Assembly: GCA_007127575.1 (NCBI GenBank)
Contig: SKZC01000168.1
Location: 1-6,904, forward strand
From: Gemmatimonadota bacterium
Lineage (GTDB): Bacteria > Gemmatimonadota > Gemmatimonadetes > Longimicrobiales > Gaopeijiaceae
Reading direction: 5' to 3'
Length of the DNA: 6,904 bases
The translations under genes were made by a program, and so were the position numbers. Below the pieces are notes generated by a model. That model was not told the DNA's origin. It saw only the letters and a list, made by a program, of their open reading frames with translations, and searched no databases. Within the stretch, counting starts at the first letter, position 1. Each line of letters begins with the position of its first letter. Positions 1 through 6,152 of the stretch are shown here, one piece after another.

Positions 1-688
1 CCCCGAGCGAGCGGTGCCACTCCAGACGATCTTCCAGCCAGACGTCGAACCACTCCTCGTCGGAACCGGGCTTGACGAAGTACTGCATCTCCGCCTGCTC
101 GAACTCCCGGGTCCGGAAGATGAAGTTGCCCGGTGTGATCTCGTTGCGGAACGCCTTCCCGATCTGGGCGATCCCGAAGGGCACCCGTTGTCGGGCGGCT
201 CCCTGCACGTTCAGGAAGTTCACGTAGATGCCTTGGGCGGTCTCCGGGCGCAGATAGACCTGGGCTCCGGCGTCCTCCACCGGCCCCATGAAAGTCCGGA
301 ACATCAGGTTGAAGTTCCGGGGCTCGGTGAAGGAGTCCTTGGTACCGCAGACGGGGCATTGCCCCGAGGCCACCTCCTCCAGATCCGCCCGGAACCGCCG
401 GTGGCAGCTCGTGCACTCCACCAACGGATCGGTGAAGCCCTCCACATGTCCCGAGGCCTCCCAGACCTTGGGATGCATGAGGATGGCGGCGTCCAACCCC
501 TCGATGTCGTCCCGTTGGTGGACCATCCGACTCCACCAGAGCTCCTTCACGTTCCGCTTCAGCTCCGCACCCAGGGGCCCGTAGTCCCAGACCGATCCGG
601 CGCCTCCATAGATTTCGGAGGACTGGAAGATGTACCCCCGACGCTTCGTGAGAGAAACGAGCTGTTCCATCAGGTTCGGGTCGGACAT
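1..688 (-). CDS. glyQS: Glycyl-tRNA synthetase, single-chain alpha2 type (N-terminal 229 codons, truncated by window edge)
   Basis: This class II synthetase charges tRNA-Gly with glycine in the cytoplasm. The visible 229 residues begin MSDPNLMEQLVSL and include the GlyRS-typical stretch IYGGAGSVWDYGPLG (residues 27-41). A Cys-x2-Cys (C92, C95) and Cys-x2-Cys (C111, C114) pair looks like the zinc site of bacterial homodimeric GlyRS. Then come YLRPETAQGIYVNF (145-158) and the class II motif 2 region FRNEITPGNFIFRTREFEQ (180-198). This is the single-polypeptide form, not the separate glyQ/glyS subunits. The ATG at 688 is preferred over the in-frame ATG at 670 because CGAGGTCT lies just upstream, although its spacing is short. 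No T-box leader is visible. The gene diverges from nfuA. The C-terminal half, including motif 3 and the anticodon-binding domain, lies outside the window. Confidence 0.96.
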   Translation of the reverse strand, partial: MSDPNLMEQLVSLTKRRGYIFQSSEIYGGAGSVWDYGPLGAELKRNVKELWWSRMVHQRDDIEGLDAAILMHPKVWEASGHVEGFTDPLVECTSCHRRFRADLEEVASGQCPVCGTKDSFTEPRNFNLMFRTFMGPVEDAGAQVYLRPETAQGIYVNFLNVQGAARQRVPFGIAQIGKAFRNEITPGNFIFRTREFEQAEMQYFVKPGSDEEWFDVWLEDRLEWHRSLG

Positions 689-954
689 AGACCTCGGCGG
701 GCGCACTGCAGGCGCGGATGAGCAGGTGAACGGAAGGGCCGACGCCTCCTGGAAGGCAACGGACACGCGGCCCGAAACCTACCTGCGGCGGAAGGGGCCA
801 GCAACCGCTTGGAGAGGGGGGTCCCGAGGCCCCTCCCGGAGGGAGAACCCGTTCCGGCCTCGCGGGTAGGAGGTGAGTATCGTCCCAAACCCTCGACGTG
901 GCGTCCCGACGCCGCGATTCAGATAGCCCAGATGGGCGGAGGCAGCGACAGACC
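689..954. other. Divergent intergenic region between glyQS and nfuA
   Basis: I see no convincing gene here. A short hairpin, CTCCC-GGA-GGGAG, sits at 833-845. It competes with an alternative pairing of GAGGGG (814-819) with CCCCTC (830-835), so two mutually exclusive GC-rich folds are possible. A very strong Shine-Dalgarno-like sequence follows at 868-876. Both promoters should lie here, but I could not assign -35/-10 boxes with confidence. A GTG at 898 is in frame with nfuA and would add 19 residues (rich in Arg, Asp and Ser), but it does not fit the family N-terminus. Confidence 0.5.
868..876 (+). promoter_or_regulatory. Near-perfect Shine-Dalgarno sequence without an obvious start codon
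   Basis: AGGAGGTGA matches nine consecutive bases of the sequence complementary to the usual 16S rRNA 3' end. No ATG, GTG or TTG lies at the normal 5-9 base spacing. The GTG at 873-875 overlaps the site itself. If read, it would give only a 17-residue peptide (VSIVPNPRRGVPTPRFR) ending at TAG 922-924. The in-frame nfuA GTG at 898 is 21 bases away, and the likely nfuA ATG at 955 is much further. It may be a leader peptide site, a standby ribosome site, or chance. Confidence 0.35.
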
Positions 955-1542
955 ATGTTGACGTTTACGGACAACGCCCGGGAGATGGTACGCTCCTTCA
1001 TGGATCAGCACGACGGAGCCCTCCAAGCCCTCCGAATCACCCTGAAGAACGGAAGCCCACTGGCTCCGTCCTTCGAGCTGTCGCTGGTGGAGCTGGAGGA
1101 GGGCTCACCGGAGGAGATGGCCGTGGACCTGGGTGACTTCACGGTGCTGGTGGAAAAAGAGAGCGCCCATCGGCTTGAGGGCGCCACTGTGGACTTCGTG
1201 GAGCGGCTGAACGAAAGCGGGTTCGAGATCCGGCCGGCGGAGGGCAAGAGCCTGGACGCGGTGGAGCCTCCATCGGGTCCGGTGGCTGACAAGATCCAGG
1301 AGGTCCTGGATCAGCAGGTGAACCCGGCGGTGGCATCCCACGGAGGTCGCATCGACCTGGTGGACGTGAAGGGTACGGAGGTCTTCATCGAGATGTCCGG
1401 AGGGTGCCAGGGGTGCGCCATGTCCCGGATGACCCTCCGGCAGGGGGTGGAGCGCATGATCCGCCAGACCGTCCCCGAAGTGACGGAGATCCACGACGTC
1501 ACGGATCACGACTCCGGTGACAACCCCTACTTCACCGGGTGA
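955..1542 (+). CDS. nfuA: NfuA-type iron-sulfur cluster carrier (degenerate A-type domain + NifU C-terminal domain)
   Basis: This 195-residue protein should carry a [4Fe-4S] cluster and hand it to apo-proteins in the cytoplasm, especially under oxidative or iron stress. Residues 1-95 resemble the A-type (IscA/HesB-like) fold but lack its cysteines, as in E. coli NfuA. Residues 108-182 form the NifU domain, with VNPAVASHGGRIDLVDV and the cluster-binding motif GGCQGCAMS (C151, C154). The C-terminus, DLTEH-like followed by a Tyr near the end, also resembles E. coli NfuA from memory. The ATG at 955 gives an N-terminus (MLTFTDNAREMV) that aligns with the family start. Its best ribosome site, GGAGG at 938-942, has a long 12-base spacer. 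GTG 898 is the alternative start. The stop is 7 bases before the next gene, so the two probably share a transcript. Confidence 0.93.
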   Translation: MLTFTDNAREMVRSFMDQHDGALQALRITLKNGSPLAPSFELSLVELEEGSPEEMAVDLGDFTVLVEKESAHRLEGATVDFVERLNESGFEIRPAEGKSLDAVEPPSGPVADKIQEVLDQQVNPAVASHGGRIDLVDVKGTEVFIEMSGGCQGCAMSRMTLRQGVERMIRQTVPEVTEIHDVTDHDSGDNPYFTG

Positions 1543-1549
1543 GCGTCGG

Positions 1550-2494
1550 GTGAAGCCTCGGAGGGCCGCCGGGATCCTCCCTCAGGGGCTCCTTTTCCCG
1601 GCCCTCCTCTTGGCCGGAGTGGGGGGGTGTGCGTCCTCCCCCACGCCCGAGCTGGCCGCCGCTGCGCCCACGGACACCACCGCCGCCGAGGTACCCCAGG
1701 TCGGTCCAGCCCACGGCGCACTGGTGCTGGCGGGTGGAGGGCAGTTGGACGAAGCGGTGTGGGAGCGCTTCGTGGAGCTGGCCGGGGGGCGGGACGCCCG
1801 GATCGTGGTCCTTCCCACGGCCAACACGGACCGGGGGCTGACCGAGGGCGTCTCGGCCGTGGACTACCTGCGGAAGGCCGGGGCGCGGGACCTCGTCGTC
1901 CTCCACACCCGGGACCGCCGGGAGGCGGACTCTGAGGAGTTCGTGGAGCCCCTCACCCAGGCCACCGGGGTGTGGATCCCCGGCGGACGCCAGTGGCGGC
2001 TGGTGGACGCCTACCTTCACACCCGCACCCACCGGGAGCTTTTCAAAGTCCTGGAGCGGGGCGGCGTCGTAGGCGGGACCTCCGCCGGAGCCTCCATCCA
2101 AGCCTCCTATCTGGCCCGGGGGGATCCCAGGACCAACGAGATTCTCATGGCTCCGGGCTACGAGGAGGGCTTCGGATTCCTCTCCGGAGCTGCGGTGGAT
2201 CAGCACCTCCTGGCTCGGAACCGGCAGAACGACCTCTGGGAACTCCTCCAGCTTCGTCCGTCTATCCTGGGGATCGGGGTGGACGAGGGAACGGCGGTGG
2301 TGGTCAAGGGGGATCGGGCCAAAGTGGTGGGGCCCAGTAGGGTGGTCATCTACGACGGGCTGGACCCGGAGCGACGCCCCGTCCTCATGGGCGACGGCGA
2401 CGTCTACGATCTGGGGGAGCGGGACCTCATCCGGGGCCAGGCGCAGGATGAGCTTCAGATCCAGTTCGACCCCGAGCTGGACCCGTACTGGTAA
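1550..2494 (+). CDS. Cyanophycinase-family lipoprotein (peptidase S51), predicted envelope-exported
   Basis: This looks like a serine exopeptidase related to cyanophycinase, which cuts the Asp-Arg storage polymer cyanophycin into beta-Asp-Arg dipeptides. With the 314-residue start at GTG 1550, residues 1-26 form a lipoprotein signal (KPRR, hydrophobic LLFPALLLAGV, lipobox before C27). The catalytic core is visible: nucleophile S178 in GGTSAGAS, H219 in VDQHLL, and E246 in GIGVDEGTA, matching the family Ser-His-Glu triad. Q148 in IPGGRQ fits the family's conserved Gln, but the preceding residue is Arg rather than the usual Asp, so specificity may differ. GTG 1517 is an alternative start that would overlap nfuA and add 11 residues. 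I prefer 1550 because the signal peptide then starts cleanly and GGTGA (1538-1542) is well spaced. No cyanophycin synthetase is visible, so the real substrate is open. Confidence 0.88.
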   Translation: MKPRRAAGILPQGLLFPALLLAGVGGCASSPTPELAAAAPTDTTAAEVPQVGPAHGALVLAGGGQLDEAVWERFVELAGGRDARIVVLPTANTDRGLTEGVSAVDYLRKAGARDLVVLHTRDRREADSEEFVEPLTQATGVWIPGGRQWRLVDAYLHTRTHRELFKVLERGGVVGGTSAGASIQASYLARGDPRTNEILMAPGYEEGFGFLSGAAVDQHLLARNRQNDLWELLQLRPSILGIGVDEGTAVVVKGDRAKVVGPSRVVIYDGLDPERRPVLMGDGDVYDLGERDLIRGQAQDELQIQFDPELDPYW

Positions 2495-3992
2495 GAGCCC
2501 CCTCCGGATCTGTCGGTGCGGCACTCAGGACCCGCTCCACCTCCTTCGCCAACGTCTCCACCGTCATGGGCTTCTCCAGAAACGCCGTGACGGCCCCGGG
2601 AGCCCCCCGCCACGCCACTTCCCCCTGGACGTACCCGGACATGTAGATGGCCCGGAGGCCCGGGCGCTGGTCCACCATCCGGCCCACCATGGTCACCCCG
2701 CTCATCTCCGGCATCATGACGTCGGTGAGGACCAGATCCACCTCCCCCTCCGCCTCCCGGAAGAGACGGAGGGCGGCCACCGGACCGGGAGCCTCCAGGA
2801 TCTCGTACCCCAGGCGGTCCAGGACCCGCACCACCGCCGTCCGGGCTCCGTCGTCATCCTCCACCACCAGGACTCGAGGGACGCGCTCCCGCTCCCCCTC
2901 CTTCGTGGAAGAATCGCCAGAACCGGTGGCTGCAGGAGACGGGTCCTCCTGGAAGACGGGCGGGGCGGAGGCATCCCGGGGGCCCAGGGGGAAGAGAGGG
3001 CGGTGCCGGCGGCTTCCACCGGTTCCCCTCCTTCGCGTGGGATCGGGGGCCGGTGATGAGGAGGGAGCCTCCTCCAGGCCCTCCGCCTCCTGGAGAACCT
3101 CCGGAGACACCGGCCTTCCCTCCGGCCCCACCACCCGGATGCGGTCCCGTCCGTCCTCCTTGGCGGCGTAGAGGGCCCGGTCCGCCGCCGCCACCAGGAC
3201 CTCCGGGCTCCCCATGGAGTCATCGTGGAGGGCCACCCCGGCGCTCACCGTCACCGGGCCCCACGGCAGATCCGCCTGGGACAGCTCTTCCCGAACTCGC
3301 CGGGTGAAGAGGAGGGCTCCGTCCACCGTGCAGTTGGAGAGGATGGACAGGAACTCCTCGCCTCCGTAGCGGGCCGAAAGATCCATGCGACGGGTGCAAC
3401 TCTCCAGGACCGAACCCAGGATCCGGAGTACCTTGTCCCCGGCGGCGTGACCGTAGTTGTCGTTGAACGCCTTGAAGTGGTCCACATCGAAGAAGATCAC
3501 CGCCAGCGGCTGCCCCCGTACGGCGGCGGCGAAGGCGGTGTCCAGAACGATTCCGGCGTGGCGACGGTTGGGCAGACCCGTGAGGGGATCGGTGAGGGCC
3601 CGGTCTTCGGCCATCTTCCGCTCGCGACGGAGCACCTCTCCCAACACCCCCACACCGATGCAGACCCCCATGTAGAGAACCACCGTGCCCGCCACCAGGG
3701 ACCAGTTGGGACTGGCCAGCTCGCCCCATACCACCACCAGGTGCGCCAGAGTGAGAGCGGCCATCCCGCCGGCGAGACCCGCCGAGGCCCCCAACCAGCC
3801 CCGGTAGTAGGTGAGAAGAAAGGGCGGCACCAGAGCCGTGAGCCAGAGGAGCACACCGACTTCCTCCACCACCGACTCTGGAAAGAGCCAGGCCCCGGCC
3901 ACGGGTACGGCCAGGGCCAGAAGGGAGAGCGACAACGCCCGGAAGGGGACGGAAGAGGGGCCGGATGCCGGGGGCGGGGGAGCGGGAGTCAT
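2427..3992 (-). CDS. Membrane diguanylate cyclase with C-terminal receiver domain (4 TM - GGDEF - REC)
   Basis: The 521-residue protein should make cyclic-di-GMP from two GTP. Residues 17-37, 44-63, 66-89 and 97-120 look like four membrane helices. The GGDEF domain spans about 131-287: DPLTGLPNRR (135-144), metal-binding FFDVDHFK (167-174), active-site GGEEF (210-214) and an intact inhibitory site RRMD (201-204), five residues before the signature as in PleD. A charged, Pro/Ser-rich linker (about 290-370) leads to a receiver domain (371-490). Its acidic pair is E378/D379, the phospho-acceptor is D424 in LTDVMMP, and S452 (MSGY) and K474 (EKP) complete the set. MSGY is common in receivers of hybrid histidine kinases. 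The receiver is at the C-terminus, the reverse of PleD-like proteins. The ATG at 3992 lacks a visible Shine-Dalgarno site. The gene lies 33 bases after the HTTM gene and overlaps the cyanophycinase gene tail to tail. Confidence 0.93.
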   Translation of the reverse strand: MTPAPPPPASGPSSVPFRALSLSLLALAVPVAGAWLFPESVVEEVGVLLWLTALVPPFLLTYYRGWLGASAGLAGGMAALTLAHLVVVWGELASPNWSLVAGTVVLYMGVCIGVGVLGEVLRRERKMAEDRALTDPLTGLPNRRHAGIVLDTAFAAAVRGQPLAVIFFDVDHFKAFNDNYGHAAGDKVLRILGSVLESCTRRMDLSARYGGEEFLSILSNCTVDGALLFTRRVREELSQADLPWGPVTVSAGVALHDDSMGSPEVLVAAADRALYAAKEDGRDRIRVVGPEGRPVSPEVLQEAEGLEEAPSSSPAPDPTRRRGTGGSRRHRPLFPLGPRDASAPPVFQEDPSPAATGSGDSSTKEGERERVPRVLVVEDDDGARTAVVRVLDRLGYEILEAPGPVAALRLFREAEGEVDLVLTDVMMPEMSGVTMVGRMVDQRPGLRAIYMSGYVQGEVAWRGAPGAVTAFLEKPMTVETLAKEVERVLSAAPTDPEGALTSTGPARGRTGSEAHPAPGPG

Positions 3993-4025
3993 GGCTCGGG
4001 CTGAGGGTGGCGGGTTCAGGGGAAG

Positions 4026-5003
4026 CTACGCCGGGCGGTGAACGGACGTCAACGGCAAAACCTCCCTGGCTTCCGTCCCCCTGGACACCAGGCCCAGGCC
4101 GCGTCGAACCGTGGCCCCGGAGAGGAAGACCGGGTAAATGGCCAGGACGGTGAGGGGAAACGTCCCCAGGTTCATCCCCACCGCGATCCCCAGGTGGAAG
4201 GCGACGCCGAAGAGGAGGGCCATCGTCCGACCTCGGGGGCGGAGCACCAGGAGCCAGAAGAAGAGCTGCCAGAGGACCACCGCGACCCCCAGGACCAGGA
4301 AGGGAATCTGGAGCCACGGCCAGTCGGGGAGCCCGAAGCGGGTGAGCAACGGATTCCCCAGGGACAGAGCCAGGGCGGTGCCGTCCCACCACGGCTCGGA
4401 GCCGAGCTTGAAGATCCCTGAGGTAAGGTACATGAGGGCCACCTGAATCTGGATCAGGCGGAGGGGCCATGCAGGGATGAGCGCCGCCTCGGCATCTCTC
4501 GGGTTGGACGCCGAGCTCCCTATCGCCCTCCGCCGATCCAGGCTGAAGGCCCGCTGCCCAGGGGATAGAGGAAGATGGCCCACCGCCAGGTAGAGAGCCG
4601 TGAGGCGGAGGACCTCGTCGCCGCCGTGGAGGAGGGTGGGATTCCGACTCTGGAACCACACGATGAGGAGGAAGGTCGCCCAGGCGGCGACGCGAGTGCG
4701 GAAGCCCACCAGGAGGGCCAAGAGGGAGGTGACCAGGAGGAGGTGGAGGGCCACCGCCGCTCCGGAGGAGCCCAGAACCTCCGGCCAGAGGAGGAGATGG
4801 GAGAGGGGGCCGTGAACCCCCCACTCCCGGGCCTGGGAGAGGGGGAGGACCCCGGTGTCCGTGTAGTGTCGAGGAAGGAGGGGGGCCATCTCCACCGCCG
4901 CCAGGAGTCCGGCCAGGGCGAAGGTGATCCGGACCAAGCCCAAGGGGGCCCCGTCCACCTCCTGAAACCAGAACCGGTTCCACCGGGAGACGACCGGACT
5001 CAC
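4026..5003 (-). CDS. HTTM domain membrane protein (vitamin K-dependent gamma-carboxylase-like)
   Basis: This 325-residue polytopic membrane protein belongs to the HTTM/VKGC-like family. Recognisable family stretches are WNRFWFQEVDGAPLGLVRI (8-26), SRNPTLLHGGDEVLRL (119-134), PLRLIQIQVALMYLTSGIFK (180-199) with LGSEPWWDGTAL (200-211), and FHLGIAVGMNLGTFP (269-283). Hydrophobic segments lie near 22-39, 82-117, 131-146, 181-198, 230-254 and 260-298. From memory, SGIFKLGSEPWWDG lines up with the AGVKKLDADWVEG segment of human gamma-glutamyl carboxylase, placing K199 at its catalytic Lys218. Carboxylation or vitamin K use by the bacterial protein is not shown by this. The GTG at 5003 is chosen because it overlaps the upstream stop as GTGA and has GGTGGAG just upstream. 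A GTG at 5075 would add a Gly-rich stretch inside the upstream gene. Confidence 0.88.
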   Translation of the reverse strand: MSPVVSRWNRFWFQEVDGAPLGLVRITFALAGLLAAVEMAPLLPRHYTDTGVLPLSQAREWGVHGPLSHLLLWPEVLGSSGAAVALHLLLVTSLLALLVGFRTRVAAWATFLLIVWFQSRNPTLLHGGDEVLRLTALYLAVGHLPLSPGQRAFSLDRRRAIGSSASNPRDAEAALIPAWPLRLIQIQVALMYLTSGIFKLGSEPWWDGTALALSLGNPLLTRFGLPDWPWLQIPFLVLGVAVVLWQLFFWLLVLRPRGRTMALLFGVAFHLGIAVGMNLGTFPLTVLAIYPVFLSGATVRRGLGLVSRGTEAREVLPLTSVHRPA

Positions 5004-5686
5004 GGGTCTCCACCGCCTGGACAGGGAAACACCCCCAGGGCCTCCCGCTCCACCCACTGGAGACCCTCGTCCCACCAGGGGACCGGGTTGGGCAGCCAGG
5101 TCGCCTCCAGGGCCACCCCCACCGGGGCCCTGCCCGCCTCCCGCCCTTCCGACCCGCCGGCCTCCCTACAGAGCTCGGCGGCCAGGAAGGGGCGGAACTC
5201 CACCCCCCACCCCCCGCGGGCCGCGTCCAGGAGGAGACGCCGCTCCCGGTGGTCGCCGAAGCGAGGAACCGCGGTTTCGGGACCGCCTGGGAGCCGAATC
5301 CGCTCGGCGGACCACCCCTCCCCGGGGTCCGGGGCCAGGGGGTCCACCGGGTAGTACAGGATGGCCTCCACGGAGGGGGTCCAGCGACTGGGATTGGGGG
5401 CGAAGAGCCGCCAGTTCTGCTGAAGGGTGAGAAGCTGTACGTAGGATTCGGTGACCGGGGCCGTCCCCCGGACCACCACGGGCACGGCAGAGTCCAGGAC
5501 CTCCCCGGTGCGGCCCGGGAGGAAGGCCAGCTTCCCCTCCTCCACGGGAGCGAGATGGAGGAGGAGGGCCGCCAGGTGGAAAAGGAAGAGGAGAGAGAGG
5601 AGGGGACGCGCCGCCGGAGAATGGGACAGGCGCGGCTCCGGATCCGGTGGTCCCGCCGCGGAGGGGCTATCCCGGATGGGCCTCAG
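5000..5686 (-). CDS. HTTM-partner single-span membrane protein, predicted CTG start
   Basis: This 228-residue protein of unknown function sits directly before the HTTM gene. It has one predicted membrane helix (about 28-46, PLLSLLFLFHLAALLLHLAP) and a conserved-looking motif QQNWRLFAPNP (89-99). I recall similar Q-W-x-x-FAPNP proteins next to HTTM genes in other bacteria, possibly DUF5819-like, but cannot verify this. The first standard start in frame is GTG 5545, which would remove the membrane helix and has only pyrimidines upstream instead of a ribosome site. CTG at 5686-5684 has AGGAGG seven bases upstream (5699-5694) and overlaps the preceding TGA stop as CTGA. There is no ATG, GTG or TTG between the in-frame stop at 5704-5702 and GTG 5545. 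The gene ends in a GTGA overlap with the HTTM gene, so the products are probably made together and may form a complex. Confidence 0.8.
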   Translation of the reverse strand: MRPIRDSPSAAGPPDPEPRLSHSPAARPLLSLLFLFHLAALLLHLAPVEEGKLAFLPGRTGEVLDSAVPVVVRGTAPVTESYVQLLTLQQNWRLFAPNPSRWTPSVEAILYYPVDPLAPDPGEGWSAERIRLPGGPETAVPRFGDHRERRLLLDAARGGWGVEFRPFLAAELCREAGGSEGREAGRAPVGVALEATWLPNPVPWWDEGLQWVEREALGVFPCPGGGDP

Positions 5687-6009
5687 TCCTGTTCCTCCTC
5701 TTCAGACCCGCCGGGAGGTCGGCTCCAGGGGGGTGTGGCGCCGGGACTCCGCTGACCCCAGGGGGCGTCGGGAAGGGTGGGGGTCTGGGCCGGAGCCGTC
5801 TGACCGGAGGAGGTGGGGGTCAACCCTCCCGTGGTCTCGTCATCATCGTCGTCCCCTCCCTTTCCCGGCGGCCCTCCCCCTTTCCCCTTCCCCTGACGGG
5901 CGGCGGCGGGTCGAACGTCCGCCGACAGGATGAGGGGAGGGAGGAAGACGGAGCTCCGGGCCAGCCGGAGGAGAAACTCCCGTCGCGCTTCCGCTTGTGG
6001 CTCCGTCAT
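5683..6009 (-). CDS. Small Tat-signal exported protein with Gly/Lys and acidic low-complexity tracts
   Basis: I do not recognise this 108-residue protein. Its N-terminus, MTEPQAEARREFLLRLARSS, carries a twin-arginine motif (RREFLL, R9-R10), followed by a weakly hydrophobic stretch (19-30) and an AAA cleavage-like site near residue 37. It would therefore be exported folded through Tat. The mature part is low complexity: GKGKGGGPPGKGG (40-52), DDDDDE (53-58), a Thr/Pro/Ser-rich middle and an acidic tail SEEEEQD (102-108). Such tracts could bind metal ions, but no fold is visible. The ATG at 6009 has a perfect AGGAGG (6021-6016) at six-base spacing, which favours it over any start further upstream in the same frame. 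It is the first gene of the HTTM cluster and ends in a CTGA overlap with the next gene, which suggests a shared task. Confidence 0.78.
   Translation of the reverse strand: MTEPQAEARREFLLRLARSSVFLPPLILSADVRPAAARQGKGKGGGPPGKGGDDDDDETTGGLTPTSSGQTAPAQTPTLPDAPWGQRSPGATPPWSRPPGGSEEEEQD
5684..5699 (-). promoter_or_regulatory. Ribosome binding site that supports a CTG start
   Basis: AGGAGG (5699-5694), spacer AACAGGA (5693-5687) and CTG (5686-5684) form a textbook initiation site apart from the first base of the codon. The CTG shares its TG with the TGA stop of the preceding gene, which suggests translational coupling by re-initiation. Confidence 0.65.
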
Positions 6010-6070
6010 GGACTTCCTCCTGGGTGCTCCGGGTGCCACGAACCCGCTGGTTCCGGGCGTAGATGCGGGT

Positions 6071-6104
6071 ATTGCACTTCGCAATGAGTGCACGCATTCC
6101 GCAA
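6071..6104. repeat. Paired 11-base direct repeats with overlapping inverted repeats, operator-like
   Basis: GCACTTCGCAA (6074-6084) and GCATTCCGCAA (6094-6104) match at 9 of 11 bases and start 20 bases apart, about two helical turns. The first is part of a perfect dyad, ATTGC-ACTTC-GCAAT (6071-6085). Between the repeats lies an imperfect palindrome, AATGAGTGCACGCATT (6083-6098, 14 of 16 bases symmetric). TGCACT (6073-6078) and AGTGCA (6087-6092) form a further inverted pair with an 8-base gap. The latter faintly recalls CIRCE half-sites, but the spacing is wrong. The cluster lies 62-95 bases upstream of the Tat-signal gene. Confidence 0.5.
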
Positions 6105-6152
6105 CCGTGGTGCCTCCTCGTGGTGGACTCCCATCGGGTGTCGCTTTTCCAC

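Noticed and set aside
14..721. Plus-strand open frame of 235 codons opposite glyQS
   Set aside because: The minus strand encodes unmistakable glycyl-tRNA synthetase, so this frame is its shadow.
1532..2524. Minus-strand open frame of 330 codons opposite the cyanophycinase-family gene
   Set aside because: It is an antisense shadow of a gene with an intact catalytic triad. The translation is rich in Gly, Pro, His and Val with no domain signature.
3220..5013. A long minus-strand open frame (597 codons) spanning the HTTM and cyclase genes
   Set aside because: It is rich in Gly, Pro, Arg and Ser with no domain features and lies out of frame over two well-supported genes. It reflects the scarcity of stop codons in GC-rich DNA.
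4575..5354. Plus-strand open frame of 259 codons opposite the HTTM and partner genes
   Set aside because: It is low-complexity (Gly, Glu, Arg) with no ribosome site, and it is antisense to genes with recognisable family motifs.
5576..5605. Homopurine tract (AAAAGGAAGAGGAGAGAGAGGAGGGG) that could suggest triplex DNA or a simple repeat
   Set aside because: On the coding strand it reads as CTC, CTT and TTC codons for the Leu/Phe-rich membrane helix of the partner protein, which explains the composition.
6073..6092. CIRCE-like HrcA operator
   Set aside because: The half-sites GCACT and AGTGC are separated by 8 bases, whereas CIRCE would separate these by 11, and its outer bases do not match. 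No heat-shock gene is nearby.
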